64,000 nt of DNA, taken from contig JAFGLJ010000029.1 in NCBI GenBank assembly GCA_016928075.1, forward strand, positions 1 to 64,000. Reading direction: 5' to 3'. The notes beneath the pieces are model-generated. The model did not search any database, was not told the origin of the DNA, and was given only the letters and a program-made list of their open reading frames with translations. Position numbers and translations under genes: made by a program. Each line of letters opens with the position of its first letter. The stretch's first letter is position 1. Shown here one piece after another: positions 44,748 to 53,340 of this stretch. This DNA is from Bacteroidales bacterium (GTDB lineage: Bacteria > Bacteroidota > Bacteroidia > Bacteroidales > VadinHA17).

Positions 44748-45481
44748 TCAATAAAACGTGTAACAGATTCTATCCTTTCCAGGGGAATAATATTATTATT
44801 CCTGAATTTCAGGAAAACCTGGACAAGAGCGATAACATCTTTTTCACAATATTTTGCTATTCGAGGAAGATCATTTTCTTTCCAGTATATATCAGCTACC
44901 ATTGATCCATCAATATCATCTTTAGGCGTGGGAATGTTAAAAAGGCCCGCGAGAAGCTCAAGTGAGGTATAGCTTTTATAATCACCAAATTTCCATAGTT
45001 CCATTGTATCCAGCAGGTTTATCTCCCATGGTTTTTCCCCGGCATTGTCAAGCACAGCCGGAATCTTCAAACCATTAATTACCATACGCCGCGCTATATA
45101 GGGATAATCAAATTCTTTCCCATTATGAGCACATAATAATGCTTCTTTATTTGCACTGAAGTTATTGAGCATAACTGAAAAATCTTCCAGTAACTGTTTC
45201 TCATTATCGCTGAAAAATGATTTAAGCCTTAAAGACATATTATTATCATGGCCGGTAATAAAGCCAGCTGAGATGCATATTATTTTGCCGAATTCAGCAT
45301 AAATACCTGCCCGTTCAAAAACATCAGCAGCATTTTGTTCCTCCGATCGGAAATGTGAGGATTTCTTATCCCACAGAACCTGGAATTCAGGGCTCAGTTC
45401 ATCAAAGGAACCCACAACAGGAGCTGTTTCTATATCAAGAAATAAGATGCGTGAAGGATTGATATCGTTAAGTAATTTCAT
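44744..45481 (-). CDS. DEDDy-type 3'-5' exonuclease (PolB-exonuclease-like)
   Basis: 245 residues. ExoI motif ILFLDIETAPV (Asp and Glu), ExoII LLCAHNGKEFDYPYIARRM and ExoIII RIAKYCEKDVIAL with Tyr-x3-Asp define the DEDDy class of stand-alone proteins related to the proofreading domain of DNA polymerase B. It degrades single-stranded 3' ends in repair or RNA turnover; the real substrate is unknown. It is convergent with the hydrolase gene. Confidence 0.88.
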   Translation of the reverse strand: MKLLNDINPSRILFLDIETAPVVGSFDELSPEFQVLWDKKSSHFRSEEQNAADVFERAGIYAEFGKIICISAGFITGHDNNMSLRLKSFFSDNEKQLLEDFSVMLNNFSANKEALLCAHNGKEFDYPYIARRMVINGLKIPAVLDNAGEKPWEINLLDTMELWKFGDYKSYTSLELLAGLFNIPTPKDDIDGSMVADIYWKENDLPRIAKYCEKDVIALVQVFLKFRNNNIIPLERIESVTRFID

Positions 45482-45499
45482 AAGTTATAGAATTATATC

Positions 45500-45646
45500 A
45501 AGCTAAGGCTAAGGTATATAAAATTGGTTAAAGATGCCATTATATTGACCGGTGGAGCCGGGTGCGGATCTTCCTCCTACGCTCTTCGAGCTTCGGAGGG
45601 CAGAGGGAGACGCACATCATCGAGTAATACTCAGCCTCAGCCTTTG
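45500..45646. repeat. Small MITE-like palindromic element between udk and the exonuclease gene
   Basis: The interval is framed by imperfect terminal inverted repeats, AAGCTAAGGCTAAGG (45500–45515 area) and CTCAGCCTCAGCCTT (45629–45645 area), with an internal hairpin CCTCC…GGAGG (45574–45600 area). No coding potential. Size ~145 bp and structure suggest a small non-autonomous repeat; other copies would be needed to confirm. Confidence 0.35.
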
Positions 45647-45650
45647 TCTC

Positions 45651-46262
45651 TTATGAGTTTAAATATTTCTCAATTGAAGATACCAGCATTTCGATGGCAA
45701 CCTCGTTCTCTCCCCCCCTTGGAATAATTATATCGGCATATCTTTTAGTCGGTTCAATAAACTGCAGGTGAGAGGGCTTAACAGTATCATAATATCTTTT
45801 AAGAACCATATCTATATTCCTGCCCCTTTCTTCTATATCCCTGCTTATGACCCTTGCAAGACGATCATCGGGATCGGCGTCTACATAGGCTTTTATCCGC
45901 ATCTTCCCCCTGAGCTCTTCATCTGTCAGGACAAGTATGCCTTCAATTATTATGACCCTTGCTGGTTTAACCGGTGTATATTCATCAGCTCTTGTGCATG
46001 TGATATATGAGTATTGAGGCATTTTAACCGTCAGTCCACGGCGGAGGTCGTCAATATGCCTATTCAGCAGGCTGAATTCGATGGAACCGGGATGATCAAA
46101 ATTAATTTTTTGCCTTTCCTCGAGCGGCAGATGCCTGTTATCTTTATAATAGGCATCCTGTGGTATCAGTATCACATTTTCATCGCCCAGAAGGTCCATT
46201 ACCTTCTTTGTAACGGTGGTTTTGCCTGATCCTGTGCCACCTGCAATTCCTACAATCAACAT
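45651..46262 (-). CDS. udk: Uridine kinase
   Basis: Phosphorylates uridine and cytidine. 203 residues. P-loop GIAGGTGSGKTTVTKKVM (8–25), FDHPGSIEFSLL and YSYITCTRADEYTPVKPARV match family motifs. It is divergent from manA, with about 75 bp between the two starts. Confidence 0.94.
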   Translation of the reverse strand: MLIVGIAGGTGSGKTTVTKKVMDLLGDENVILIPQDAYYKDNRHLPLEERQKINFDHPGSIEFSLLNRHIDDLRRGLTVKMPQYSYITCTRADEYTPVKPARVIIIEGILVLTDEELRGKMRIKAYVDADPDDRLARVISRDIEERGRNIDMVLKRYYDTVKPSHLQFIEPTKRYADIIIPRGGENEVAIEMLVSSIEKYLNS

Positions 46263-46269
46263 ATTTTAT

Positions 46270-46277
46270 TACTTTTG
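46270..46277 (+). promoter_or_regulatory. Possible -7 box of the manA operon
   Basis: TACTTTTG matches TAnnTTTG and lies 60 bp before the manA ATG; no good -33 element is visible 20 bp upstream, so the call is tentative. Confidence 0.3.
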
Positions 46278-46337
46278 TATGCAATAATTCAGTCAAAAAT
46301 ACTAATTATTGTTAATGATTAAATAAATCATTCCTTT

Positions 46338-47333
46338 ATGACAAGTTTATATCCCCTGAAATTCATACCAATCCTGAAAGAAAGAGTATGGGGTGGCAAC
46401 AGGCTATCACAGGAATATGGTAAAAAGGCAGATGAAAAAGCCAGAATAGGTGAAAGCTGGGAATTATCAGGTGTACAGGGTGATATTTCCATCGTGGCAA
46501 ACGGTTTCCTGGAAGGAAATAACCTTGAGGAGATTATCGAGGTATACATGGGCGACCTGGTTGGAGAAGAAATCTATGAGAAATTCGGCAGGGAGTTTCC
46601 TCTCCTGATTAAACTCATTGACGCCAACGAAGATCTTTCGATACAGGTTCATCCCCCTGATGATATGGCCAGGGAACGACACCATGCATATGGAAAAACG
46701 GAAATGTGGTATGTACTGGAAGCAGAAAAAAACTCAAAGATATATACAGGGTTTAACAGGGAGATGACTGAAGAGCTATATGTTAAAGCCCTGAAGCAAG
46801 GAGATATTGCTAAAATATTAAATATAGAAAACCCTGAGCCCGGCGATGTTTTCTTCATTCCGGCCGGACGTATTCATGCAATAGGCAAAGGGGTGATGCT
46901 AACTGAAATACAGCAAACATCAGATATCACTTACAGAATATGGGACTGGAACAGGAACGGACTCGATGGCAAACCGCGTGAGCTTCATACCGAACTGGCT
47001 GTTGATGCAATTGATTATAATACTTATGCGTCGTACAAAACAAGAGTAGAGCCAAAACCGAATGGGACTGTCAATATTATTGATTGTAAATACTTTACAA
47101 CAAATATTATTGAACTGGATCAAACCATTATCAAGGATTATTCACTTATTGACAGTTTTGTTATATATATTTGTGTCAGTGGAAGTGCAAAGCTGGAATG
47201 GGATAGCAGGTCTATGAATCTGGAAAAAGGTGAAACAGTGCTAATACCTGCTTTAATGACAACCATAGGTATAAACCCTGCTCCATCAGCCAGAATTCTT
47301 GAGGTTTACATAAGGAGAATAATTGAAGAATAA
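46338..47333 (+). CDS. manA: Mannose-6-phosphate isomerase, class I
   Basis: Interconverts mannose-6-phosphate and fructose-6-phosphate. 331 residues. Zinc ligands are in SIQVHPPDDMARERH (Gln-x-His) and GKTEMWYVLEAE (Glu), with FIPAGRIHAIGKGVMLTEIQ for the later cupin His. N-terminal PLKFIPILKERVWGGNRL is characteristic of the short Bacteroidota/Firmicutes type. First gene of a plus-strand run through the thioesterase and engB. Confidence 0.93.
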   Translation: MTSLYPLKFIPILKERVWGGNRLSQEYGKKADEKARIGESWELSGVQGDISIVANGFLEGNNLEEIIEVYMGDLVGEEIYEKFGREFPLLIKLIDANEDLSIQVHPPDDMARERHHAYGKTEMWYVLEAEKNSKIYTGFNREMTEELYVKALKQGDIAKILNIENPEPGDVFFIPAGRIHAIGKGVMLTEIQQTSDITYRIWDWNRNGLDGKPRELHTELAVDAIDYNTYASYKTRVEPKPNGTVNIIDCKYFTTNIIELDQTIIKDYSLIDSFVIYICVSGSAKLEWDSRSMNLEKGETVLIPALMTTIGINPAPSARILEVYIRRIIEE

Positions 47334-47354
47334 GCAGCCAAAATCAACACAATA

Positions 47355-48104
47355 ATGATAAAAAGGATATTTCTTCTGGCACTGTTAATAATACTGGCAG
47401 CAGGTTGTCAGAACGCCGTCGATAAAAAAGCCCGGGAAGATAATAAAGAGGAGGGAAATAAAGTCCAGGTTAAAAAGTATTATAATGAAGGTAAGCTTGT
47501 TAAGGAAGTTACTTTCAAAAATGATATAAGAAACGGAATTTGTCGTAACTACTATGATGACGGCAGGCTGAAAAGAACTATATGGTATGAAAACGGGCTG
47601 AAGGAAGACACAGCCAAATGGTATTATCGCGAAGGTATGGTATACCGTGCCACCCCCTATAAGAAAGATAAGATACACGGAGTACAAACTAAATACTATA
47701 AGTCAGGCCGTGTTCAGGCCACCCTACCCTATGAAAGCGGCCTCAGGGCACAGGGGCTGAAAGAATATCTTCCCGATGGCAGGGAACCGGAAACATATCC
47801 AACAATTGAGTATACAATAAGGGACCTTACAGATACCCCGTCAGGTTTGGTGAGAATATTCACCAGGCTAAGCAATGAATCAACAAATGTCAGGTTTTAC
47901 CGGGGGTCACTTATAGATGGAGTATTTGACCCGGATAAATGCCAGGATATCACTACATCTTCAGGCATGGGCTTTGTCGAACTGAAGCCCAATTCTGAAA
48001 AGGGTAAAGGCTATGTTGATATTATCGGGGTATATTCAACAAGGTTGAGAAATACAAAGATTCTAACCACAAGAATAAAATTACCTTATAATAACCTGTA
48101 CTAA
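47355..48104 (+). CDS. Lipoprotein with YwqK/MORN-like repeats
   Basis: 249 residues; lipobox LAAGC gives a lipidated Cys near residue 18. The central part has three to four YwqK/MORN-like repeats of about 22 residues (KKYYNEGKLVKEVTFKNDIR, CRNYYDDGRLKRTIWYENGL, AKWYYREGMVYRATPYKKDK, TKYYKSGRVQATLPYESGLR). The C-terminal ~100 residues are a beta-rich domain of unknown type. Envelope surface role is likely; function unknown. It shares one base (TAATG) with the thioesterase gene. Confidence 0.78.
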   Translation: MIKRIFLLALLIILAAGCQNAVDKKAREDNKEEGNKVQVKKYYNEGKLVKEVTFKNDIRNGICRNYYDDGRLKRTIWYENGLKEDTAKWYYREGMVYRATPYKKDKIHGVQTKYYKSGRVQATLPYESGLRAQGLKEYLPDGREPETYPTIEYTIRDLTDTPSGLVRIFTRLSNESTNVRFYRGSLIDGVFDPDKCQDITTSSGMGFVELKPNSEKGKGYVDIIGVYSTRLRNTKILTTRIKLPYNNLY

Positions 48105-48487
48105 TGGATGTTCCTATTGAAGAGGGAGAAACGATTGTAATCACAACCAGGGTGAATGACAATGACACCGCCAGAGTGTATGGTTCAGGACTTCTGGATG
48201 TGTACTCAACACCTGCCATGGTGGCATTAATGGAAAAAGCTTCAATGGAACTTGTCCAGCCGCATCTTGAAGAAGGTCATGGCACAGTAGGTATATCATT
48301 GGATATAAGGCATATGAAAGCTATCCCTGTTGGTGAAGAGATAAAATGCATCAGCAAATACAAAGGAAGGGAAGGCAACCAGCTCACCTTTGAGGTAAAG
48401 GTGCTGCGGGGTCAAGACACAGTAGGTGAGGGAATACATAAAAGGTACATAATTGATGAAAAGAGGTTTCTCTTAAAAATAAAATAA
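48104..48487 (+). CDS. Hotdog-fold thioesterase, FlK-like
   Basis: 127 residues. The pattern VYSTPAMVALMEKASMELVQ, HGTVGISLDIRHMKAIPVGE and GEGIHKRYIIDEKRF matches fluoroacetyl-CoA thioesterase FlK-type proteins, whose catalytic residues include Thr, Glu and His; the Thr in STPAM, the Glu in MEKA and the His in DIRHMKA are the candidates. In most bacteria such proteins hydrolyse unknown short acyl-CoAs. Translationally coupled to the upstream lipoprotein gene and 4 bp before engB. Confidence 0.85.
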   Translation: MDVPIEEGETIVITTRVNDNDTARVYGSGLLDVYSTPAMVALMEKASMELVQPHLEEGHGTVGISLDIRHMKAIPVGEEIKCISKYKGREGNQLTFEVKVLRGQDTVGEGIHKRYIIDEKRFLLKIK

Positions 48488-48491
48488 TATA

Positions 48492-49100
48492 ATGGTCATC
48501 CGGTCAGCCAGATTCATTAAAAGCAGTACAAAACTAAGTGACTGCCCCCGGGCTGACAGAGCGGAATATGCTTTTATCGGCAGGTCAAATGTAGGCAAGT
48601 CTTCACTTCTGAATATGCTTGCCGGAAGAACAAAGCTCGCGAAGATCTCATCCACCCCAGGTAAAACTCAAACTATCAACCACTTTCTTATAAATGATGA
48701 CTGGTATCTTGCCGATCTGCCTGGTTATGGTTATGCCAAAGTGTCAAAATCATCACGTAAACGGTGGTCAGGATTTATAGCTGAATACATAACGAAGAGA
48801 GAAAATCTGGTATCCCTGTTTATCCTTATTGACTCCAGGCATGAGCCATTCAAATCAGATTATGAATTTATGGAGTTCCTTGGATTTAACAGGATACCAT
48901 TTGCAAGGATATTTACAAAATCAGATAAGGTAAGCAACAGCAAGCTTACAGGAAATATTGCTGTTCATGATAAACTGATGCTCGAGACATGGGAAAGCCT
49001 TCCACCTGCATTCATCAGTTCAGCCGGCACCCAAAGGGGCCGTGAGGACATACTAAAATATATTGAAGAAACATTAACTTTTTTCAAAAAGCTACCTTAA
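48492..49100 (+). CDS. engB: Ribosome biogenesis GTPase EngB (YsxC/YihA)
   Basis: Circular-shaped small GTPase needed for 50S maturation. 202 residues. G1 GRSNVGKSSLLNMLAG, G2 region STPGKTQTINHFLI, G3 DLPGYGYAKVS and G4 FTKSDKVSN are intact, with FISSAGTQRGREDIL for G5. Fits the usual length. It follows the thioesterase by 4 bp. Confidence 0.96.
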   Translation: MVIRSARFIKSSTKLSDCPRADRAEYAFIGRSNVGKSSLLNMLAGRTKLAKISSTPGKTQTINHFLINDDWYLADLPGYGYAKVSKSSRKRWSGFIAEYITKRENLVSLFILIDSRHEPFKSDYEFMEFLGFNRIPFARIFTKSDKVSNSKLTGNIAVHDKLMLETWESLPPAFISSAGTQRGREDILKYIEETLTFFKKLP

Positions 49101-49167
49101 GGTAATTATGATTTTTGTAGTTTTGTAGAGAGCGTAAAACCTGTTACTAAAACCGAAATCCTCTAAA

Positions 49168-50106
49168 ATGAATGGAAAATCACCTTTGAAGATATTCTCC
49201 TGCAGAGCATCACGATATATAGCTGAAAATATTGCCAAACACCTCGGGGTAAGACTGGGTGAAAGCAGTGTAACAGAGTTCAGTGATGGTGAATTTCAAC
49301 CACGTATTGATGAATCAGTGAGAGGCTGCTCCGTTTTTATCATTCAGTCTACCTTCCCTCCAGCTGAAAACCTGATGGAGCTGTTGCTGATGATAGATGC
49401 AGCAAAAAGGGCATCTGCTTACAAGGTTATAGCTGTAATACCATATTTTGGACTGGCCCGCCAGGACAGGAAAGACAGGCCAAGGGTATCGATAGGGGCA
49501 AAAGTGGTAGCTGATCTTCTGGAATCAGTAGGTGTTGACAGGGTGATGACTCTTGATCTTCACGCTGACCAGATACAGGGATTCTTTAATGTCCCGGTGG
49601 ATCACCTCTATGCTTCCTTCCTGTTTGCCAATTATATCAAGGAAATGAACCTGAGTAACATTACGATATCAGCACCCGACATGGGAGGTTCAAAAAGAGC
49701 TAATGCTTATTCGCGCCACCTGCAGTCAGAAATGGTGCTAAGCTATAAACTCAGGAAAAAACCAAATGTAATAGAGGAAATATCAATTATAGGAGAAGTT
49801 AAGGACAGAAACGTTATTATTATCGATGATATGGTTGATACAGCGGGGACCATGACACTGGCCGCCCAGGTAATAAAAGACAATGGGGCAAAAAGCATTC
49901 ATGCTTTTGCTACCCATCCCGTATTGTCGGGTCCCGCTTATGAAAGAATAGAAAATTCACCCATAGAAAAACTCGTCGTTACCGATTCAATACCAAATGT
50001 AAGACCATCTCCCAAGATTGAAATACTTTCTGTTGCAAAGCTTTTTGCTGATACTATAGATGCCGTATACCATAATGAATCAATTAGCACTGGCTTTGTT
50101 TTTTAA
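49168..50106 (+). CDS. prs: Ribose-phosphate pyrophosphokinase
   Basis: Makes PRPP from ribose-5-phosphate and ATP for nucleotide, NAD and tryptophan/histidine synthesis. 312 residues. VTEFSDGEFQPRIDESVRG, PYFGLARQDRKDRPRVSIGA, DLHADQIQGFFNVPVDHLYA and the PRPP-loop NVIIIDDMVDTAGTMTLAAQ are diagnostic. A TAGTTTTG -7-like box (49118–49125) precedes it, without a clear -33. Its 3' end carries the -33 box of the following gene. Confidence 0.96.
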   Translation: MNGKSPLKIFSCRASRYIAENIAKHLGVRLGESSVTEFSDGEFQPRIDESVRGCSVFIIQSTFPPAENLMELLLMIDAAKRASAYKVIAVIPYFGLARQDRKDRPRVSIGAKVVADLLESVGVDRVMTLDLHADQIQGFFNVPVDHLYASFLFANYIKEMNLSNITISAPDMGGSKRANAYSRHLQSEMVLSYKLRKKPNVIEEISIIGEVKDRNVIIIDDMVDTAGTMTLAAQVIKDNGAKSIHAFATHPVLSGPAYERIENSPIEKLVVTDSIPNVRPSPKIEILSVAKLFADTIDAVYHNESISTGFVF

Positions 50107-50126
50107 CTCAATTTATCCTATATTTG
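50095..50126 (+). promoter_or_regulatory. Promoter of the L25 gene
   Basis: TTTG (50095–50098) inside the end of prs, 20 bp spacer, perfect TATATTTG (50119–50126). The predicted start near 50133 gives a leader of about 85 nt to the rplY start codon at 50218. Confidence 0.6.
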
Positions 50127-50217
50127 CAGGCCAAATTTTTAATTAAACAATTATTGTCGAACGTGTGATGGGAGGTCATAGCAATATGATCTTGAGTAGC
50201 ACAACAAAAGATGACAA

Positions 50218-50892
50218 ATGAGAACTCTCGAAATTATTGCCGAGCAAAGAAAACAGACAGGTAAAAAAGAAACCAGAAAACTAAGGGATGAAGGAAATGT
50301 GCCATGTGTAATGTATGGAGGTAAAGAGACATTACACTTTTATTCACATGAAAATAACTTTAAAGAACTGGTTTACACACCTAATGTATATGTCGTTACC
50401 ATTAACATGAATGGAAAGAAATATAAGGGTGTGCTCAAAGATATCCAGTTCCACCCTGTTACTGACAGTATATCCCATATAGATTTTATGGAGGTATCCG
50501 ATGAAAAGCCTGTAACTGTGGTAGTGCCCGTTAACCTGACAGGAGAGTCAGTAGGTCTTAAAGCAGGAGGTAAATTGAGACTTAAGAGAAGAAGGCTGAC
50601 TGTCAGAGGCTATATGGATAAACTGCCGGATAAACTGGATATTGATATTACAGATCTTGACATAGGTCAGACACTTAAAGTGCATGAGCTCAACTATGAA
50701 GGTATCGAAATACTTGATCCACCCAGGGCTATGGTTGTAGCTATTATTTCATCCCGACTTGCATTGAAAGGGATGGAAATTTCTGAAGTAGTTGAAGAAG
50801 CAGCTGAAGGTGAAGCCGAAGGCGAAGAGGTAAAAGAAAGAGCTGAAACCGCTGAAGCAAAAGAAGCAGAGGAAGAAGCCGAAAACAACTAG
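50218..50892 (+). CDS. rplY: 50S ribosomal protein L25/general stress protein Ctc
   Basis: Binds 5S rRNA. 224 residues: the L25 domain (1–~95: EIIAEQRKQTGKKETRKLRD … SISHIDFMEV), the TL5/Ctc C-terminal beta domain (~96–185: VTVVVPVNLTGESVGLKAGG … DLDIGQTLKVHELN), and a highly acidic Glu/Ala-rich tail (last ~35 residues). Own promoter lies upstream; pth follows after 31 bp. Confidence 0.93.
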   Translation: MRTLEIIAEQRKQTGKKETRKLRDEGNVPCVMYGGKETLHFYSHENNFKELVYTPNVYVVTINMNGKKYKGVLKDIQFHPVTDSISHIDFMEVSDEKPVTVVVPVNLTGESVGLKAGGKLRLKRRRLTVRGYMDKLPDKLDIDITDLDIGQTLKVHELNYEGIEILDPPRAMVVAIISSRLALKGMEISEVVEEAAEGEAEGEEVKERAETAEAKEAEEEAENN

Positions 50893-50923
50893 AACAATCT
50901 TTTAACCCCAAAAACCCCATACC

Positions 50924-51523
50924 TTGAAATATTTAATTGCAGGATTGGGTAATATTGGTGAGGAGTATATAAATACACGCCATAATATCGGATTTATTAT
51001 ACTGGATGCCTGGGCCCGGGTATCCAATGTTGAATTCACTGACAGAAGGTATGGCTCAGTGGCTTCATTGAAACACAAAGGCCGCACATTTGTACTGCTT
51101 AAACCATCAACATTTGTCAACAGGAGCGGAAATGCAGTAAAATACTGGCTGAAAAAAGAAAAAATTCCTGAAGAAAACCTGCTTGTTCTTGTTGATGACC
51201 TTTCGATTCCATTCGGGTCAATGCGTCTCAGAGCCAAAGGCGGAGATGCTGGGCATAATGGACTCGCACATATTAATATGATACTGGGACACGGCAACTA
51301 TGCCAGGCTAAGATTTGGAATAGGCGATGATTTCATGACCGGTGGACAGGTTAATTATGTACTGGGCAAACTAACAGAAGAAGAAGAGAAAATACTAAAC
51401 AAACGACTCGACCTTGCCCTTGAAATGATCAAGTCGTTCGGTACCTTAGGGGTTGAACTCACTATGACAAAATATAATAAAGAGGCAAAAGCGCTGGATG
51501 ATGGTGAAGAATACAGTTACTGA
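50924..51523 (+). CDS. pth: Aminoacyl-tRNA hydrolase Pth
   Basis: Recycles peptidyl-tRNA. 199 residues with a TTG start giving MKYLIAGLGNIGEEYINTRH, the correct family N-terminus (GLGNxGxxYxxTRHNxG with catalytic His in TRHNIGF). No usable ATG lies nearby upstream. FVLLKPSTFVNRSG and DDLSIPFGSMRLRAKGGDAG, plus GHNGLAHINMILG, are diagnostic. It overlaps the S4-domain gene by 26 bp. Confidence 0.95.
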   Translation: MKYLIAGLGNIGEEYINTRHNIGFIILDAWARVSNVEFTDRRYGSVASLKHKGRTFVLLKPSTFVNRSGNAVKYWLKKEKIPEENLLVLVDDLSIPFGSMRLRAKGGDAGHNGLAHINMILGHGNYARLRFGIGDDFMTGGQVNYVLGKLTEEEEKILNKRLDLALEMIKSFGTLGVELTMTKYNKEAKALDDGEEYSY

Positions 51524-51890
51524 TCAGAGAATTGATAAATTCCTATGGTCGGTACGGATATATAAAACAAGAAGCATGGCTACTGAGGCTTGTAAAAAGG
51601 GAAGAGTAATAATAAACGATGTACCTGTAAAACCTGCCAGGTTTATAAACGAAGGCGAAATAATACAGGTAAAAAAAACACCGGTGCTATATACATACAC
51701 GGTCAAAAAAATTCCACCGTCAAGAGTGTCGGCCAGAATGGTGAATGAATATATTGAGGACAATACCCCTGATGAAGAAAAATTAAAACTGGAAATGAAG
51801 AATAATACATATGACAGTTACAGGTATAAAGGTTCAGGGCGACCTACAAAAAAAGAAAGGCGAGACATCGACAAACTAATGGGGATATGA
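51498..51890 (+). CDS. S4 RNA-binding domain protein (Hsp15-like)
   Basis: 130 residues. The S4 domain is at the N-terminus (QRIDKFLWSVRIYKTRSMAT … GRVIINDVPVKPARFINEGE), and the remainder is basic (TKKERRDIDKLMGI at the end). This matches heat-shock protein 15-type factors that rescue stalled 50S subunits. The start lies within pth, indicating coupling; the second ATG (51501) is equally possible. Confidence 0.9.
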   Translation: MMVKNTVTDQRIDKFLWSVRIYKTRSMATEACKKGRVIINDVPVKPARFINEGEIIQVKKTPVLYTYTVKKIPPSRVSARMVNEYIEDNTPDEEKLKLEMKNNTYDSYRYKGSGRPTKKERRDIDKLMGI

Positions 51891-51918
51891 AATAAACAAA
51901 GTATATTTTATTATTTTG

Positions 51919-51926
51919 TAATTTTG
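51919..51926 (+). promoter_or_regulatory. Possible -7 box upstream of the acyltransferase gene
   Basis: TAATTTTG fits TAnnTTTG, 71 bp before the start codon at 51997; the -33 region is not convincing. Confidence 0.25.
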
Positions 51927-51996
51927 AAATGAATCTCAGTACCACCTGGACTCCACAAATAGCAGTCTTTCAGGCAGTATAAAATAATGAGAGGGT

Positions 51997-53340
51997 ATGG
52001 GTAAGAACAATATTGAAAAAACCTCGGCAGGCTATGCAATTCTGAAAATACTGGCCAGTATCTGGCATAATTACATTCACTACAGGAAAGTAATAGTTAT
52101 TGGCAGGGAAAACCTGAAAAACAATTTCCCAAAGATAATAGCTCCAAATCACCAGAATGCCCTGATGGATGCAATGGCCATCGTATGCTCCTCACCTGGT
52201 CAGCAGGTTTACCTTGCACGGGCTGATATCTTTAAAAAGAAGCTTATCGCTTCCATCCTATATTTTCTAAAAATACTGCCTGTATATCGAATAAGGGATG
52301 GATATGACAGTCTTAAGCAGAACAGTGACATATTCAGAAAAACAATTGATGTACTTAAAAACAAAAAGCCACTTGTAATTCTGCCTGAAGGCAATCATGC
52401 CGGTTTCAGGAGACTGAGACAGTTAAAAAAGGGTATTTTCAGGATAGCCCTGCAAACCGAAGAGTCTGAAAACTTCACAATGGGTCTAAAAATTATACCT
52501 GTAGGGCTTAGCTTTTCTGATTATCACCGTTTCAGGTCTGTTCTGACAGTTATGTACGGAGAACCTATTGATGTGCTGGAATACAGGAAATTATATGAAG
52601 AGAATCCCCAGTTAGCCTATAATGCCTTCAGGGAAAGGTTGTCCACTGAACTGAAGAAATATATGGTTCACATTGAATCGGAAAAAGATTATGAAGCTCT
52701 TGATGAACTCAGGGAGATTGTGAACGGGAAATACTGCACTGACAGTGAAAATCCCAAAGTAAACCGTGACAAAAGGCTTATTAAACAAATGGAGTCGCTA
52801 AAGGAAAATGAACCTTCACATTATAGAAAAATATGCAACCGTACGCTTAAGATTAAGGAACTGGCAAAAAAGCTGAATATAGGATATTACCACCTGAACC
52901 GCAAAAAACCCAGACTGGTATTTCATTTCCTGGCCATTGCCGGTCTTATTGCCCTGTCTCCGGTATTTCTTGCCGGGTGGGTTCTTAATTATATCTTTTA
53001 TAAGATCCCCAAGCTTCCACTTAAAAATATAAAGGATATAATGTTCCATGGTTCAATAAGATATGTAATATCACTTGTTCTGGGATTAATATTCTTACCT
53101 GTATATGCAGTAATTGCTTTTGTCTTTATACCGATGTGGTGGTTAGCGCTTATTGTTGTACTGTTAATAATACCTGCCGGTATCTTTGCATGGAATTACG
53201 CGCTTATGTGGCAAAAATTGCTTGAAAGGATAAGGGTCAGGAAGTATATAAACAGGATGAACAAAGAATACAGGCAGTTAATGGGAGAATATTCAAGCCT
53301 GCTGGATGATGTCAGTGTTTTAAAGAATGATATACAATAA
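51997..53340 (+). CDS. Membrane-bound 1-acylglycerol-3-phosphate-type acyltransferase
   Basis: 447 residues. The PlsC-type catalytic segment is PNHQNALMDAM (His and Asp separated by five rather than four residues, as in some relatives), and the second block is LPEGNHAGFRRLRQLKKGIF. The C-terminal half adds three or four hydrophobic segments (RLVFHFLAIAGLIALSPVFL, RYVISLVLGLIFLPVYAVIA, WLALIVVLLIIPAGIFAWNY) and a final coiled coil. It likely acylates a glycerophospholipid precursor at the inner membrane; the extra membrane segments are unusual for a simple PlsC. Its end overlaps the SDR gene by 14 bp. Confidence 0.8.
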   Translation: MGKNNIEKTSAGYAILKILASIWHNYIHYRKVIVIGRENLKNNFPKIIAPNHQNALMDAMAIVCSSPGQQVYLARADIFKKKLIASILYFLKILPVYRIRDGYDSLKQNSDIFRKTIDVLKNKKPLVILPEGNHAGFRRLRQLKKGIFRIALQTEESENFTMGLKIIPVGLSFSDYHRFRSVLTVMYGEPIDVLEYRKLYEENPQLAYNAFRERLSTELKKYMVHIESEKDYEALDELREIVNGKYCTDSENPKVNRDKRLIKQMESLKENEPSHYRKICNRTLKIKELAKKLNIGYYHLNRKKPRLVFHFLAIAGLIALSPVFLAGWVLNYIFYKIPKLPLKNIKDIMFHGSIRYVISLVLGLIFLPVYAVIAFVFIPMWWLALIVVLLIIPAGIFAWNYALMWQKLLERIRVRKYINRMNKEYRQLMGEYSSLLDDVSVLKNDIQ

